A stretch of DNA of 64,000 bases, from contig VTPC01002484.1 in assembly GCA_011009095.1 (NCBI GenBank), positions 1-64,000 on the forward strand, written 5' to 3'. Source of the DNA: Ignelater luminosus. Taxonomy: Eukaryota > Arthropoda > Insecta > Coleoptera > Elateridae. A program made the position numbers and the translations under genes. Below the pieces are notes generated by a model, which saw only the letters and a list, made by a program, of their open reading frames with translations, searched no databases and had not been told where the DNA came from. Of the stretch, positions 38,620-50,700 are shown one piece after another. How positions within the stretch are numbered: position 1 is the first letter of the stretch; every line of letters begins with the position of its first letter.

Positions 38620-38930
38620 ATAACGCGTTCGCTCTCCTGTCGAAGTATAAAATTGTCGCATCGGCGCTAACATTCGGTGATCGTGACCCGAGTGTCAACT
38701 TCAAATCTATTCCTTCGGTTAAATTTTTTTTATTTAAAACGGCGAAACGCGTGTGTTGTTAACAACATACAACGCCGTACATTGCTCTAGATCAAAGGCA
38801 AGATTTTGGTTATGAGAATTCCGCACATTTTACTCTCGAATGCGAGACCCTTCGAAATTCGCCGCCGTATAATAATTCTGAATTTTCTTTTCTATAACCG
38901 TGTTTCTCGTATGCGCCTCACCACACTTGG
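38620..38930. promoter_or_regulatory. CpG-rich island with palindromic hairpin
   Basis: CpG-containing island. At 38739-38778 an imperfect palindrome pairs ACGGCG (38739-38744) with CGCCGT (38773-38778) around a perfect 14-bp centre TGTTGTTAACAACA (38754-38767). The centre is loopless, so it is more likely a protein-binding dyad or a cruciform-capable site than an RNA hairpin. Confidence 0.35.
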
Positions 38931-40260
38931 AATTTGAATATCAGCTCAACTCACATGTAGGAGGTTATTTCCACGTTTATGTCTTCATATCCTTTAGCTG
39001 CATTCAGTTATTGTCCTTGGCGTATTACTTTTTATAGCCTCTCGCGTTCTTCAGACCATCTTATAAGAAGTTGACTATAGCTATTCACCTAACCGCTCGA
39101 GAAATTTTCATGAAAACTCCACTCGACCCTCGAATAATATCGTATCTTTACATTACGAGTTTACCTACTTCAAACGAATTTTATTATTTTAACAAAAAAA
39201 TAACTCAGGAGAAAACAATTTTTCTTTTTTATATTTAGTTGAAATGCCACACTTAAATAAACTCACATATAACAGCTCTTTTGGAAATCATGCTTGGAGC
39301 AAGTTACATTTTACATATATGGAGAAAAAGAACGGCAGAAAAAAGAACTAACGAGAAAATCAATTTGTCACATGAATCTGATGTGAAAGCAACAACGTTG
39401 AACAATTTTGATTCTCGAAGCCCCCACATGCGAAATCCTAATACGATAATTTTTAAATCAGTAAAAGGATTCCCTTACACAAAGAAGAAAATTTAAGAGC
39501 AATTTACATTAAATTAAAAATCTTTTCTAATAAGTTCTGTACTTAAAAGATAACCAAAAACAAAAATTAAGGAAAACCAGCTTGCGTTATTTAATTTTGC
39601 GCTTTCCATTGTAGCCAAAAAGGGAAAACTTGTCACAAAAGCATCAAACAAAAAATCAATACTAAGAAAATATTACAAAACGAAGAACTCTATTGCATAC
39701 AGTGGGGAGTTTAAGGAAAAAGGGTGCAAGCTACCGTGAGGGGTTCAACAAACCGAGGGTTTAGTAAATGTGCAACGTTCTTTCTGTCAAAAGAGCGTCC
39801 TACAATTTTCTTCGGATGATTTGAATGAACTTGCGAATGCAGGAAGCTATTGGCTGAATGATAATTCTTATCAAAGTTTGCGTGATTAGTCTTTTTCGTT
39901 TCGAAAGAATGATGTAAACACAGTAATTTACTGATTTCTTTATATTATTTTTCTTTTAAATTTTGTTTGCATAGATTAAGTATAATAATCTCTCTGAGTT
40001 ATTTTCAAAATTATGATATGGTTCATCCTTTTAAGGTCTTCTGTTGCCTATTACGATATTAATCAGTCTTAGTGTCTAAGAGGGGAAATATGTCACGTGA
40101 TGACACAAGCTCTTGATTGATTGTATAAAGAATATTTTATAAGTGCAAATGTGTGGAGGTTATGCATATGGCTTTCATCAACGACTCTACTAAATTAAAC
40201 GTACTTATCCGATCCCGCTTCATATAGGCCCCTAGCGCTATTGAACACTATCGGTAAAGT
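38931..40260. other. AT-rich with two motif-bearing patches
   Basis: No gene. Around 39850-39890 a CAGGAAG (ETS-type), a GCTATTGGCTGA (CCAAT on minus) and an ATCAAAG (TCF/Pangolin core) lie within 40 bp. At 40092-40100 GTCACGTGA is an M-box-like E-box bound by bHLH-zip factors (USF/Mitf type). A 71-codon frame at 39281-39496 has no domain. Confidence 0.3.
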
Positions 40261-40298
40261 CTTCCAAAGAAATCTAGAGACTGATTCATTCTCTGAAC

Positions 40299-40780
40299 AA
40301 AAAGAATAAAATCCTTAATCACGGATTTGGACTTTGGATTTTCTATTCGACGTCTGGTCTATATCTTCATTTGCACACCGTCGGAAATCGTGCTACAAAC
40401 TCTGATCGCTATATCATTGCTGTTCTTCTTAACATCGAGCGTGTCTTTGACAGGGTTTCACACAAAGGTCTACTCCTTAAATTCATCAGTGCAAATGTTC
40501 CCATCTTCTTTGCTTACTGAAGCAACAATTAACGATAAAATCCCTTTCAAGAGTTTTTTTCTCAAATGGTTCATTTTTCGGATGATTTTGGTCTCTGTAT
40601 GTCATCGCCTACGCTCTCAGTCGAGCAGATCCAGAGCTTCCAAAAAAGTCTGTTTTTTCTTCCTTTTTCTGTCAAGATTGTTGTTCTATCTCATCTGTTG
40701 ACAAGAAGTAAATTTAATTTCTATAACAAGAACATCGACGATGCACTCTTGGGCTGAGGGATTAATTTACTGGGATCTTT
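40299..40780 (+). mobile_element. Jockey-like LINE reverse transcriptase fragment
   Basis: Plus-strand remnant of a second non-LTR reverse transcriptase. One frame, open to the stop at 40518-40520, reads ILNHGFGL (40308-40331, equivalent to the IIPDHQFGFR block) and VFDRVSHKGLLLKFISANVP (40442-40501, motif A; Trp of the VWH triplet is Ser here). A second frame gives SDDFGLCMSSPTL (about 40575-40613), the motif C region with both aspartates kept. Motifs A and C are only about 125 bp apart, against about 210 bp in the copy at 34 kb, so an internal deletion has removed part of the palm. Dead, 5'- and 3'-truncated, and opposite in strand to the 34-kb copy. Confidence 0.78.
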
Positions 40781-41700
40781 GACCTTGAAAGCTGCCCACT
40801 ACCAACCACCAACTCCAACTACATGATGCTAAAGAGGAGAATTTGTAAAAACCTACTAACGTATGCCAAGATTGCATATTTGCTCTACAGAGCAAGTGAC
40901 GGATTTCCTTTAAAAGTGGAAGCGACTGTTTGTTTTGATAATAAGTCATGTAAACCATTTGCGCTTGTAGTTTCCTAGTGAACAAATCTAAAAATAAAAA
41001 ACAGTATATAGAAAGATACAAGGAAAGGATCTATCACTAAAACATTTGTGGAAAGAGTTTTCACAAACGTAGCAGCTAGGAAAATCGTAAAAACAAGACA
41101 GAAATAAATACCAACAGAATGATGATTCTGATACCTTTTTTGGTGTTTTGATTATGATACTGATAGCATGCTAGTATCATAGATAGCGAGTCTGCTTTAG
41201 ATTAGTCGAGAAGTATTACTCTACATTTACGTGATCTTTTAAATTTACTTCAAGGTATTCTTTGTTAGGCATAGTCTTTCTATCTTAAGACAAAGATACA
41301 TTAACGCTAGTTATGTTTCTTTAAGTTGCAAAGATGTATTTAACTAAATGCCAAATCCTGCCACACATGAATCTAAATAACCTTCTTGTGCGCGTCTGAC
41401 ATGCAAACAACTACAAAGAAGAAAAATCCCTTTTATCTCTACATATGACAGTGGCGATGGATACTGGAGAAAAAGCATTTCTGGTCGCCAAGACTCCTTC
41501 CAATAAGATAAAAAAAAACAAACAGAATCTACAAAAACTGTTTGGTCCACAGTAAAAGCGAATTTGAAATGTAGAATCTTTTAAGAAACATCAAATGCAA
41601 CTTTTTTTCTCAGTGTTTTGCTTCGTCAGGCCCAAAATTACCTACGAGCAATATAGTTGGTTTCCGGCCCACTGTTGTCTAGACTGTTATAATTTTTATA
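40781..41700. other. Repeat-like non-coding sequence
   Basis: No gene. A 9-bp inverted repeat (TATGATACT / AGTATCATA) around TAGCATGCTA-like palindromic sequence lies at about 41153-41181. Confidence 0.3.
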
Positions 41701-43039
41701 CCTTCCCCTATTACAAGATAATTTCTATAGTTTATGTTTGAACTGTAACATTATTATTTTAGGCTGGTAGTGAAAATTAGCGTAGTTAACAAAACAAAAA
41801 CTAAACGGTAAATTTAATAAGTTAATAAATCATTTGACGAAATTATAACAAAACTAAATTATTTTCAAAACAGATGTTGCAGCCGTTATCTTTATTATTA
41901 CATTTTTCTACGTTGCAAAGAAGAAATTACATTTAAAATGAGCTGATTAAATGAAAATCTCTTGCGGCTCACGACAAAACTTTAAAACTTGCTCGTATCG
42001 AGCTTTAATTGCTCTCTTCTATTCTAGATTCTAATAATTAGTAATAGAAAAATTATTATATCTCGATTTTCAGTTTTGGGATAAGCAAAACCAAAGTAAT
42101 AGTTTAAGTGTCATACATAGGAGTCAAAGCTATGAAAAAAGGTTGTTATCAAAAATGTAAACGGTGATTTCAGATCAATTATCTCAATTGAAAACAGTTG
42201 ATAACAAAATGCTTTGTGCCTGTTATGTGAGTTTGTAATCGGTCTAAAATAATCATCATATGGGCTTTATTCACGCAGGTTAGGGTAAGCAATAATAATT
42301 GTTTGATATACCTAACAAATTTATATAACATTAGCTAAATACTGAAATTATTTGATTGAAATTTCGAATCTAAAGCTATACTTGTAGATAAAAAAGTTTC
42401 TTCGAGGAATAGATAAGGAAAATTGAACCTACAAGCCATAAATATGTTCTACGATAATAAATGTGAAAGCTTGGTTTGACCTTTACAGAAGTATCGATGT
42501 AATACACATTATGCCTACTGTTGAGTTGAATCTGTGCAGAAAAGGAAATAACGAAAAGAAATGCGTAGGTAGGAAAACATCCAATGCCTTTTTAAAGAAA
42601 GTTTTATTCCATTTTAGAATAAAAAGGAGTTTTTTTTATATATAATATACCATATGTACTCGCAAAGCATTGTAAAAGTTTGTCCTTTTAGAATTAGTTT
42701 TTTTTTAAATTTCTATTTCTGTTGCGAATTTTTATTTTTTGACTACAGTTTTATTACAATAAAATTATTAACTAAGAAATTTCTAGTATAAAGGTAATTT
42801 AATTCTATCACGAAAAGAGTTGCACCGAGCTATACTAAGTGGGGGACTTGGTTATGATTAAACACAAATTCGTAAGGGAGTATGAAAACTTATCAAAAAA
42901 TATTTGCTTGCAGTGAAAAATTCTTTAGTATCGAATACGAATACAGGAGGTTACTCCACTGAAATCTACTGGATCTTGATTTGACTTTTCAAATACTATC
43001 ATTAAACAATTTCTTCGTAATTTTCAAAATCTTTGAAGG
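41701..43039. other. AT-rich non-coding stretch
   Basis: Nothing recognised. A short plus-strand frame (42463-42645) has no domain. Confidence 0.35.
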
Positions 43040-43800
43040 ATACTGCTTTACTCTACGCCTTTGTCAGTTATGTTCGTCCAAGTTTTTAAAGTAGGCCAAA
43101 CCGTACCTCTTGTGAATCTTTAGTAAACTCTACAAATTGTTTGGTAGTACGTGACAACTTTGAGAAGCAACATCTTACGCTGTTGATCAATGCTTGACAA
43201 GTCAGAATTGTCAAAAGTAAAGTCTTAGGCAATTTCTAAAAGTTCATCGATTCATCAAGAAAAGTGTCTTTACAATTTTCAAAAATTCTAAATGGTATTG
43301 TTTAATTCTGTGCGTTTGGAAACCATGAACAAGAAGATTCTTTTCTCATGTATGTTTTCCAAACTTTGCAAAATTAATTTTTTTCGTGTTGCATGACATT
43401 ACTTACAGAAGCAACATCTTACTTTAATAAATTATCAATGCCTGACAAATCAGGACAAATTAAAAGTGACAAATGTCACAAAGTCTTTTTGGGAAATACC
43501 CAAACGTCCACCGTCTTCCCAAAGATCAAAAGGATTTTTGAAAAGCCCATGATTCCTGACAAGTCAAAGCAAGCTGAAGGTCACAAATTTTTTTTTTTAG
43601 GCACTAGCTGCCTTTTTACTGATGGTTAAAATGGATCTCTGGCAAACCTCTAGTAAATTCTCCAAATCTAGACTTGTTGTTGCATGACTTCCAGAAGCAC
43701 TTGATTATGCCTGAGAAATCATAGCGGATTAAAGGCTACACTTTGTTAGGCTATATCTAAAAATCCATCTGATCAAAAATACTTTTGAAAGGCGAGATTA
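43040..43800. repeat. Degenerate tandem repeat, ~245-290 bp period
   Basis: The segment TGAC, then AGAAGCAACATCTTAC, then ATCAATGCnTGACAA(G/A)TCAG, recurs near 43151, 43394 and, more diverged, 43686. Each is preceded by a CTCTAGTAAA-nTCTnCAAAT-like lead-in and followed by an AAAAGT.CA..GTCTT-like segment. Order is kept while sequence has drifted strongly. Not coding. Confidence 0.5.
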
Positions 43801-44930
43801 AGTTGATACTGGAAAGTCTTACTAAAGTTACGAACAACGTGCTATTGCTCTACTTTAGTAATTTTCTCATTGATAACTTACATAAAAAGCTGCAGCTATT
43901 ATTAGATTTTTGATAAAATATCTTATGATCATGAAAATATAGGAATGCAAAATGGAAGAGTGGATTTCAAATTTGGTTACCTATCACAGTTTCTTTCATT
44001 ATATGATTGTATGTAATGAGTGCTTGTTCCAGAGTTGCCCAAAAGACTAAATACTACTGAGTCTATTTTTGTATTGTTGATCTTTACTCCCTCTGTAAGA
44101 ACCGCTTTAAGGTTTTTTTTCAAAATTCCAAAATATCTTCTGGGCTAGACAATGGAAGCGTACATCGTTACTAGATGCAGAAATTGAAGTTTATCTTAAA
44201 CTTAAATAAACACTGAGTCAGGTCGTTTTCTACTGCAAGCAGACGCTCTATTACATACAGTTTTTGACCCAAATGATAAAGCAAAAATCTTTTAAATAGA
44301 TCTGTTGAACCTGGTAGAGGGAGCAAGCGCAAATGTTTAAACCCAAGTCATAATGCCTGGAAACCGTGACTGACTCATTGAGCATAGAAACTAACTAAAA
44401 GAAGGTAACTGTTATCAAATCATTTGTAACGTGATATGGAAGAGCACTAGCTGACCAATAAATAAAGAACATAATTGTGCATTCTGAAACTGAGACTTGA
44501 ATCATTCAATTTGGGAAAAATCGGCGGGAATCCCAAAGAAAAAAAGTCACTAAAACACAATATCAGTCAGCTCAAAGAAACAGTAAGAAACATTCCTGTG
44601 ATTTTTGTCCTTATGTTTTGTGTACTAATGGTGGAAGCTTGCTTTTGAGAGCCTTAACACATTTAAATAAATTATTTTAAAATAGTCATCTAAATAACAC
44701 TATAGTGATTCTGTAAGAGAGACATGTAATCAATGTAAATTTTATATTTGACATTGAACATGATCTTATGGAATACGTCCTCTTTACTAATTTAACCTGC
44801 TGGTCCTGTCCAGCCAGCTTAAAAGTTAATTTACTATAAAATACAAGCGCAACCGAACAAGAAATAATCGGATTATAAACAGCCTAAAATAGCTTTTAAG
44901 CGATGGTATTAACATAAAATTTATACTAAA
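43801..44930. other. Repeat-like non-coding sequence
   Basis: No gene or named element. Confidence 0.3.
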
Positions 44931-44939
44931 TACATCATG

Positions 44940-45420
44940 TAAAGCATGCAAATTGCAGTTGGCAAACCAGTCTTCCGCTCCATTAAAATTTCGAGTTTTC
45001 CTCCAGTTAGTTTTCATGCTGGTGCTATTAGGCGCTATTAACGTCGTCGCGCTTCGGATGTGGGGCCTGTCGATAGCATCTGCAGCGTGTGCAGTAGACA
45101 CCGCTGCATTGCGACGCCATCGCCTTCAGCCCAGAGAAATGAACGACGCTTTCCGTGTGCTAACCACCGACACCGCATATATCAACACGCGGTTCGTGTT
45201 TACACGAAACAGAATGAATGTATTAGCTCTAAATCATCTCCAAATTTACGGGCGCTGCGATAACAGTTTGAATTATACGCTACATTGTTTTCAAATTATT
45301 TTGTGTGTAGAATTTCCGCAGCGAGAGTTATAGATCCCGCCACACCAACAACAGTTATTCCCGACTAATATCACACACCCTCGAATTTATATATGAAAAC
45401 GTGAAATATGCCAAGCCAAT
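44940..45420. promoter_or_regulatory. GC-rich island
   Basis: CpG-containing island centred at about 45040-45200. Frames are open on both strands (44953-45333 plus, 44826-45101 minus), as expected of composition rather than coding. Neither shows a domain. Confidence 0.3.
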
Positions 45421-46060
45421 TGGGACTTGCGCCAATGCTGTACTAACATTTTAAAATATTTTTAGCTGTGAATTTTTTATGTCTTCCGATGATGTAGAGC
45501 CATTAAGGATTTCAATTCTAGAATTTTACGACCCATTTCTTCTAACAAGTTTGAAAACCCTTATTTTAGGTAGGATAATCGTAAAATTTAATAATTATTT
45601 TCCAGTCTAACTAACATTCTATAGGTACTGAGCCAACATAATTTTTAGTGAGTGTGTAACTTAGGGAGAGTTAAGCGCCTCGGGCGAATTCTGAACGTTC
45701 TTTTTCTTGGCGTTCTCCAACACCACATTTAAAAATTGCTTGAAACGTCAAGCTTCTCAAACTCCATGAACTGAATTGTAGATTTGTACTAGTACGACAA
45801 GCGCTTACAACGAAACATACCTCGGGTGCATTAACATCACAATTAAAAAAGCAAACAGCAAGAGTGAAAAGGGTTGGAAATGCAAATTGGCTGCTGCTGC
45901 TTGCTGCCTTCACAACGGCCGTTCGAGCACAAAACTACCTGGAAGTTTTTTAAAGCAGATTTTACGAATGCAAATTAGTACTCGACGGAAGTGCTTCATA
46001 GCTGTTTGACATCGATGATATTTTTAGTGAACAGAAAACAATTTGTATACAGTGTATAAG
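45421..46060. other. AT-rich with GC-richer patch
   Basis: No gene called. A minus-strand frame at 45671-45913 (80 codons) begins like a signal peptide (Ser-rich, then hydrophobic FPTLFTLAVCFF), but there is no further support. Confidence 0.25.
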
Positions 46061-46065
46061 GTTTT

Positions 46066-46215
46066 TTGTGTGCTTGTTTGTATCGATGCAGGGTTGTTGC
46101 GGATGATCGGCAGGGCCGCCCCCGCTGGAGCTGGTTTCCACGGCAACCGTGCACGGTCTCACCACTCATGGCTGACTCTCATGTCACATATGAACACACA
46201 TGTAGACTTCCAATA
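46066..46215. promoter_or_regulatory. GC-rich island with RFX X-box
   Basis: Sharp GC-rich island. GTTTCCACGGCAAC at 46134-46147 fits the full 14-mer X-box consensus GTTNCC-NN-GGNAAC bound by RFX factors (Rfx in insects, regulator of ciliary genes in sensory neurons). The imperfect dyad and exact half-site spacing make it one of the better motif matches in the window. No gene start can be assigned nearby. Confidence 0.5.
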
Positions 46216-46299
46216 ACAAAAAGTGGGAAAAGAACGGGTTTTCGCCAATAACCTTCCCTCGAACATTGGTGCTTTAACTTTTTTTAGAAGTTTCTGCTT

Positions 46300-49200
46300 T
46301 CTGTTTGTATTACTTATTATTATGTAGGTATGTTATTTTTAAACTTCCTGTAGAACAAATTTCTTTTCTAATGGAGATAATGTAAAATCAAAAAATTCAA
46401 GTTAAGATAGATAATAAGATTTTAAGTTCATTTTAGAATCTTATCTCGTTTTGCCTTTTTTAACTAGAAAGAAATCAAAATCTAAAAACAAATACTAAGA
46501 AGAGAAGCTACAATTAGATGCTGAATTTTGTTTTGACTAAATTATTCGAGATTAAAATTGATTTCCAAACAGTAGTCATATCATTTAAAGATTTAAAAAG
46601 TTATACAAATGTAACAAAAAATCTTTAGTACAAATTTCTACTGCGTTAACGTTATTTGCTTTCTAGTAGGTACACAGTTTTATCCGGCAAAGAGGTACGT
46701 AAATTTGAAATAAATTCAGAAAGGCATTTCTTTTCATGTCCTCAAGATGTTGTGGGGTTCATTTCAGATAACCCCTCATTCATTAAAATTTTCATGTTTT
46801 TGCCTCCCTGAAAACTCTACGCTACACTGGCAAGTTAGATAGGAATTCTACACGAATTTTCGTGGAGTGAAACTTATGTACCAAGAGGACTAGAAGAAAG
46901 CGCCAAAAAGGAAGTCTTACCAAAACTGAAATCCTGAGAAATTCCTGATAATAAAATGCAAACTCAGATTTAAATGGGAAATTACAAAACAATAGGAAAC
47001 CTCAAATTTTGCTCTAAATATGGACACCATGAACACGAATAGTATAGAAGATATGTTCTTAGTAAAATTCAAACCAATAAAGTACTATTACTAAACCCAA
47101 CTATGAAGATTACTTGACATAACATAATGCTAGAACATTTTTCATTATTGGGCAACCGGCGGTTGGCAATGCTAAGGCTAAGAATGGATCCTTTAGATTT
47201 CTATGATAACTTTATCCATAACGCATATTAAAGCAGGCAGAAGTAAGCGAAAAAGATTTCTTTGAGATGGGTACCTGTTTTTCCTGTTCTTCCATGACGT
47301 CAGTGAATAAGCAAAAATAAAAGTTTAATGTGCAAAAAAAACTAAAGCAACATGAATAATAATAATGAAAATTGCCAAACATTGACAAACGTTTGCGAGT
47401 ATTTATTTTGGGGAATGCATGATTTGTTTTTGAAGGACAAGACAATGTAGGATCTCTTTGTGCAGGAAAGCTAAATCCACTCATCTACATGGATACCAGT
47501 AACAGCCACGTTCCATCAGAACTACAAAAGACTGAACATACATAGATTGTAAGTTCATCTGAAAAGAACTTCATTCTTGATAGTCGTTTAGAAAAAATAA
47601 AAGCAACTGAGTAGTGCAAAGTCTCCAAACAACTTAATCATAGGAAATACAAGCCAAAGGCGTGTCCGCTAGGTCTAAATCTGGCAAGAGTAATTTATAA
47701 AAATTTGCCCTGACCGTAAGATAGATTTGCACACTAACGATCAAAAATTGATTTTTCTTGGATTTCACAAAAGGCCCAAAGTGATGCTGTCAATGGATCT
47801 ATCAGAATAGATCAAAAGAGATCAAAAATTAAGAAACTAGATTACTAAATTCTAGAGAAAAAACCAAGGAGAACCAAGAGAATGGAGTTGCTCTATGGTT
47901 ATAAGCTCCCAAATCTTGAAAATCCCAACCGGTACAAATCGTCATCAGATGGGATCACTATAGTAGTTAACCAGTGCTTTAGAAGCTTTTACATATCGGT
48001 TTATATGAGGGCATACTGACGGATTCATAAAGCTAAAAACGGTGCATTATGGCACTGGAAACTGTTTCTTTGCACATAACATGACAACAAGAAGATTTTG
48101 TCAGAAAAAGGCAAAGAAGTGTGGACATAAAAAAAAATAATTTGCCATGCTAAGAGCCATTTACATTCTCACTTGCTTTTAGATGAAAAGATATTTTATA
48201 TATTCTTTAAGTTTAAAGTGGATTGTCTGGTCGCTGCTTTTCATTTCATCAAATGGAAGTCTGGTTAACTCGAAATAGTCTTCAGTGTTTTGCCCATTGG
48301 ATAAGTGCCCAAATCAGGATTGATCTGTGTTGACAACTTTTGGACTCTAGGAAAGCGTTGCCAAAAATAGTAGTTGCTATCAACACCATCCATACAAGCA
48401 AATTTCTTAGATGATTCTAAAGCTCTATTTAAGCAAATCTTACTGTGCTCCTACAAGAATGAATAGTTTTAGCCCTTTAAGCTGAGTTTTAGACATCTTT
48501 CAAATTTCATTAAAAACTATAGAAAAATTATTTCTCAATTGACATTGATTGCTGTTTAAGGAATCTCAGCTTCGAACCATGTTTTGATTTTAGCCTCTCT
48601 GGCCTTCTTTAGGTTGAAATGGAATTTAAATGCTTTAATTCAAGTAAGAACAAACAGAAGATTAAGATTTAAGCTAGGAAGTATTCAACTTAAATTTGAT
48701 AAATTTTGGGAAAGTAAAGTGAAGCCGAGCCGTGTCTTCCATGTACGCTGCAGTATATGGATGAAAGAGGATAGTGTGTGCAAGAAGGTTGAAAAACGCT
48801 GTTCTAAAGAACTGTATTGAAGACAATGCAATCTTTAGATTAAAGAAAGTTTTCATTTGAAGGTTACTGGTTCAGCATAAACTTTTAGAACAATCCCAAT
48901 TTTTGTGGAAATATGATCGGGCAATGCTCAATTATATTATCGTTGGTCAAAAAACGTCTGTATTACGTCCTTGCAAAATTATAGAAATTTCTGCCCATCC
49001 ATCGCCACGCTATTTTAAGCAATTCTGTTCTGACAACCATGGTTTATGGTATAGAGCAAGCAAATAAAAGTTTTGCCATTTTCTACTATGCAATATATCA
49101 TTAGGATGTTTCTGTTGGTGATAGTGATAGCTACTATACAAAGTGCATATAGCGATGATGTAAAGTCATAAGATCTTAAAACTGGAAATTTGGTGTATAC

Positions 49201-49330
49201 GTCGAGAAGCTTTCTACTTGTTAATATTTTCAGTCGAGGTCACTAAATGTTCTTGAATTCTTTTAAACCATGAGCTAAATTTAGATCAGTCATAACTTGC
49301 TGGTGAACGGCCAGTTTACGAAACAGATTT
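46300..49330. other. Repeat-like block without genes
   Basis: No gene recognised. A perfect CRE (TGACGTCA) lies at 47295-47302. Open frames at 47212-47484 (minus) and 48584-48820 (plus) have no domain. Confidence 0.3.
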
Positions 49331-49779
49331 CACCGATTAAGATTTTCTTTTCCATTTATACAAGTTTTTTGCAAATGAGATTCATGCAAATTATAAAATT
49401 GGCGTGTTCAAACGCTGGTGTTAATAACACGGAAGAAAAGACGTCATAAGCGTTAAAATTATAATAGTACCAAGACCTTTTGAAATTAGCGACCGTAATA
49501 TTTGATGTTCAGAAAACAGTAATAATTATAACAACAATGTAGATTTTCTGAAATTTAATAAAAATGTAAATATGTTAAAAGTTAAAATGTTATCTCGGAT
49601 CATCTACAAGCCGCTTTAAAAATAAAAATTTTATTGTCCATAATTAGCACCTAAAAATGTATGCACTTAAAAACACCAGTGAACAGCATTTCTTAAGTCA
49701 TCGCCTTGACTGTTACCACCAATTAAGCAAACGGAAGGACCCATCAGGAGGGTTACATTCAATATCAAATGTCGGATAT

Positions 49780-49910
49780 TATCAGCAATGATGGGATCAC
49801 GTCCGTCCGTCCGCTGTGCAGGTGCGAGGGTTTCCGCCGGTTATATTGCGGCCGTTGTCCATCGGTCGTCCACCGTATTTATCTTCAAGTGCTCTTGAAC
49901 GGTTGCCTTC
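49780..49910. promoter_or_regulatory. GC-rich island with CAGGTG E-box
   Basis: CpG-rich patch with a GTCC repeat (about 49800-49812), a CAGGTG E-box (49819-49824, Snail/E-protein class) and GCGGCCG near 49848. Candidate regulatory element on composition and motif only. Confidence 0.3.
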
Positions 49911-50700
49911 ATCACCCTTCTTTTAAGTGTCTAAAATAAATAATGTCGAAATGTATCTGTTCCCCTCAATTTCATGTCATTTCGAACCCTTTAGAGTGCA
50001 TTATACGATTTAACCCTCCATAACGTTTGTATACGTGTACCTCGCTTCCTGTTTGATTACACATTACACACTTTTTTCTAAGGGTTACATCGCCATAAAT
50101 CAAGAAACCCGAGAAAAAAATACAAATATATATTCTGATCACACATGCATGATGCATTTTGCATACGCGGAATGTTGTTTAATCGAGCATGAGTTCGTGC
50201 ATATTATGTTCGATATTTAAAATTTTCGAGCACATTTATTGTTAACGAGGGTATTTGCATGTGTTGTCGGGGTACGCTTCGATTTTCCTCGTCTTAGTAG
50301 GTCATGGTCTAGTTTACACTTCCTCTCGCTTTAATTTTAAAATGGGAAACTCATCTCTTAAAAACAGGAGGGAAAGTATTCGAAGACTCTAGTTGTAAGC
50401 GGTAGAGCGGGAGCGGGAGCGACGATGAATGAACGAGTGGAATGGGGCAGTGTAAGGCGAACATTCATTCAACCTACTAACAAATTTAGCAAGTTTCAAG
50501 GTGATATAAAATTTGTAATCTTAAATATATTTATGGGTTATTTATTTTTATCTTGATGTAATAAGAAATTTTAGTCAAAAATACAATAAACATGTTTGTT
50601 ACTTTATGTGCTATAAACATTATCTTGAACGAGAAAAACAATGATGTATTTTTGAGTTTATTGAGAATAAAACTCGTCCTATCTAAAAAATTACAAAATT
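49911..50700. other. AT-rich with GC-rich patch
   Basis: No gene. A patch at about 50390-50470 contains about three GAGCGG/GGGAGC repeats. Confidence 0.3.

Noticed and set aside
44826-45333. 126-codon plus and 91-codon minus frames over the same DNA
   Set aside because: Opposite-strand frames over one GC-rich patch; no domain, and the plus frame begins at a non-ATG codon.
48050-48060. TGGCACTGGAA, shared with mir-263
   Set aside because: The remaining bases differ and no pairing arm is visible nearby.
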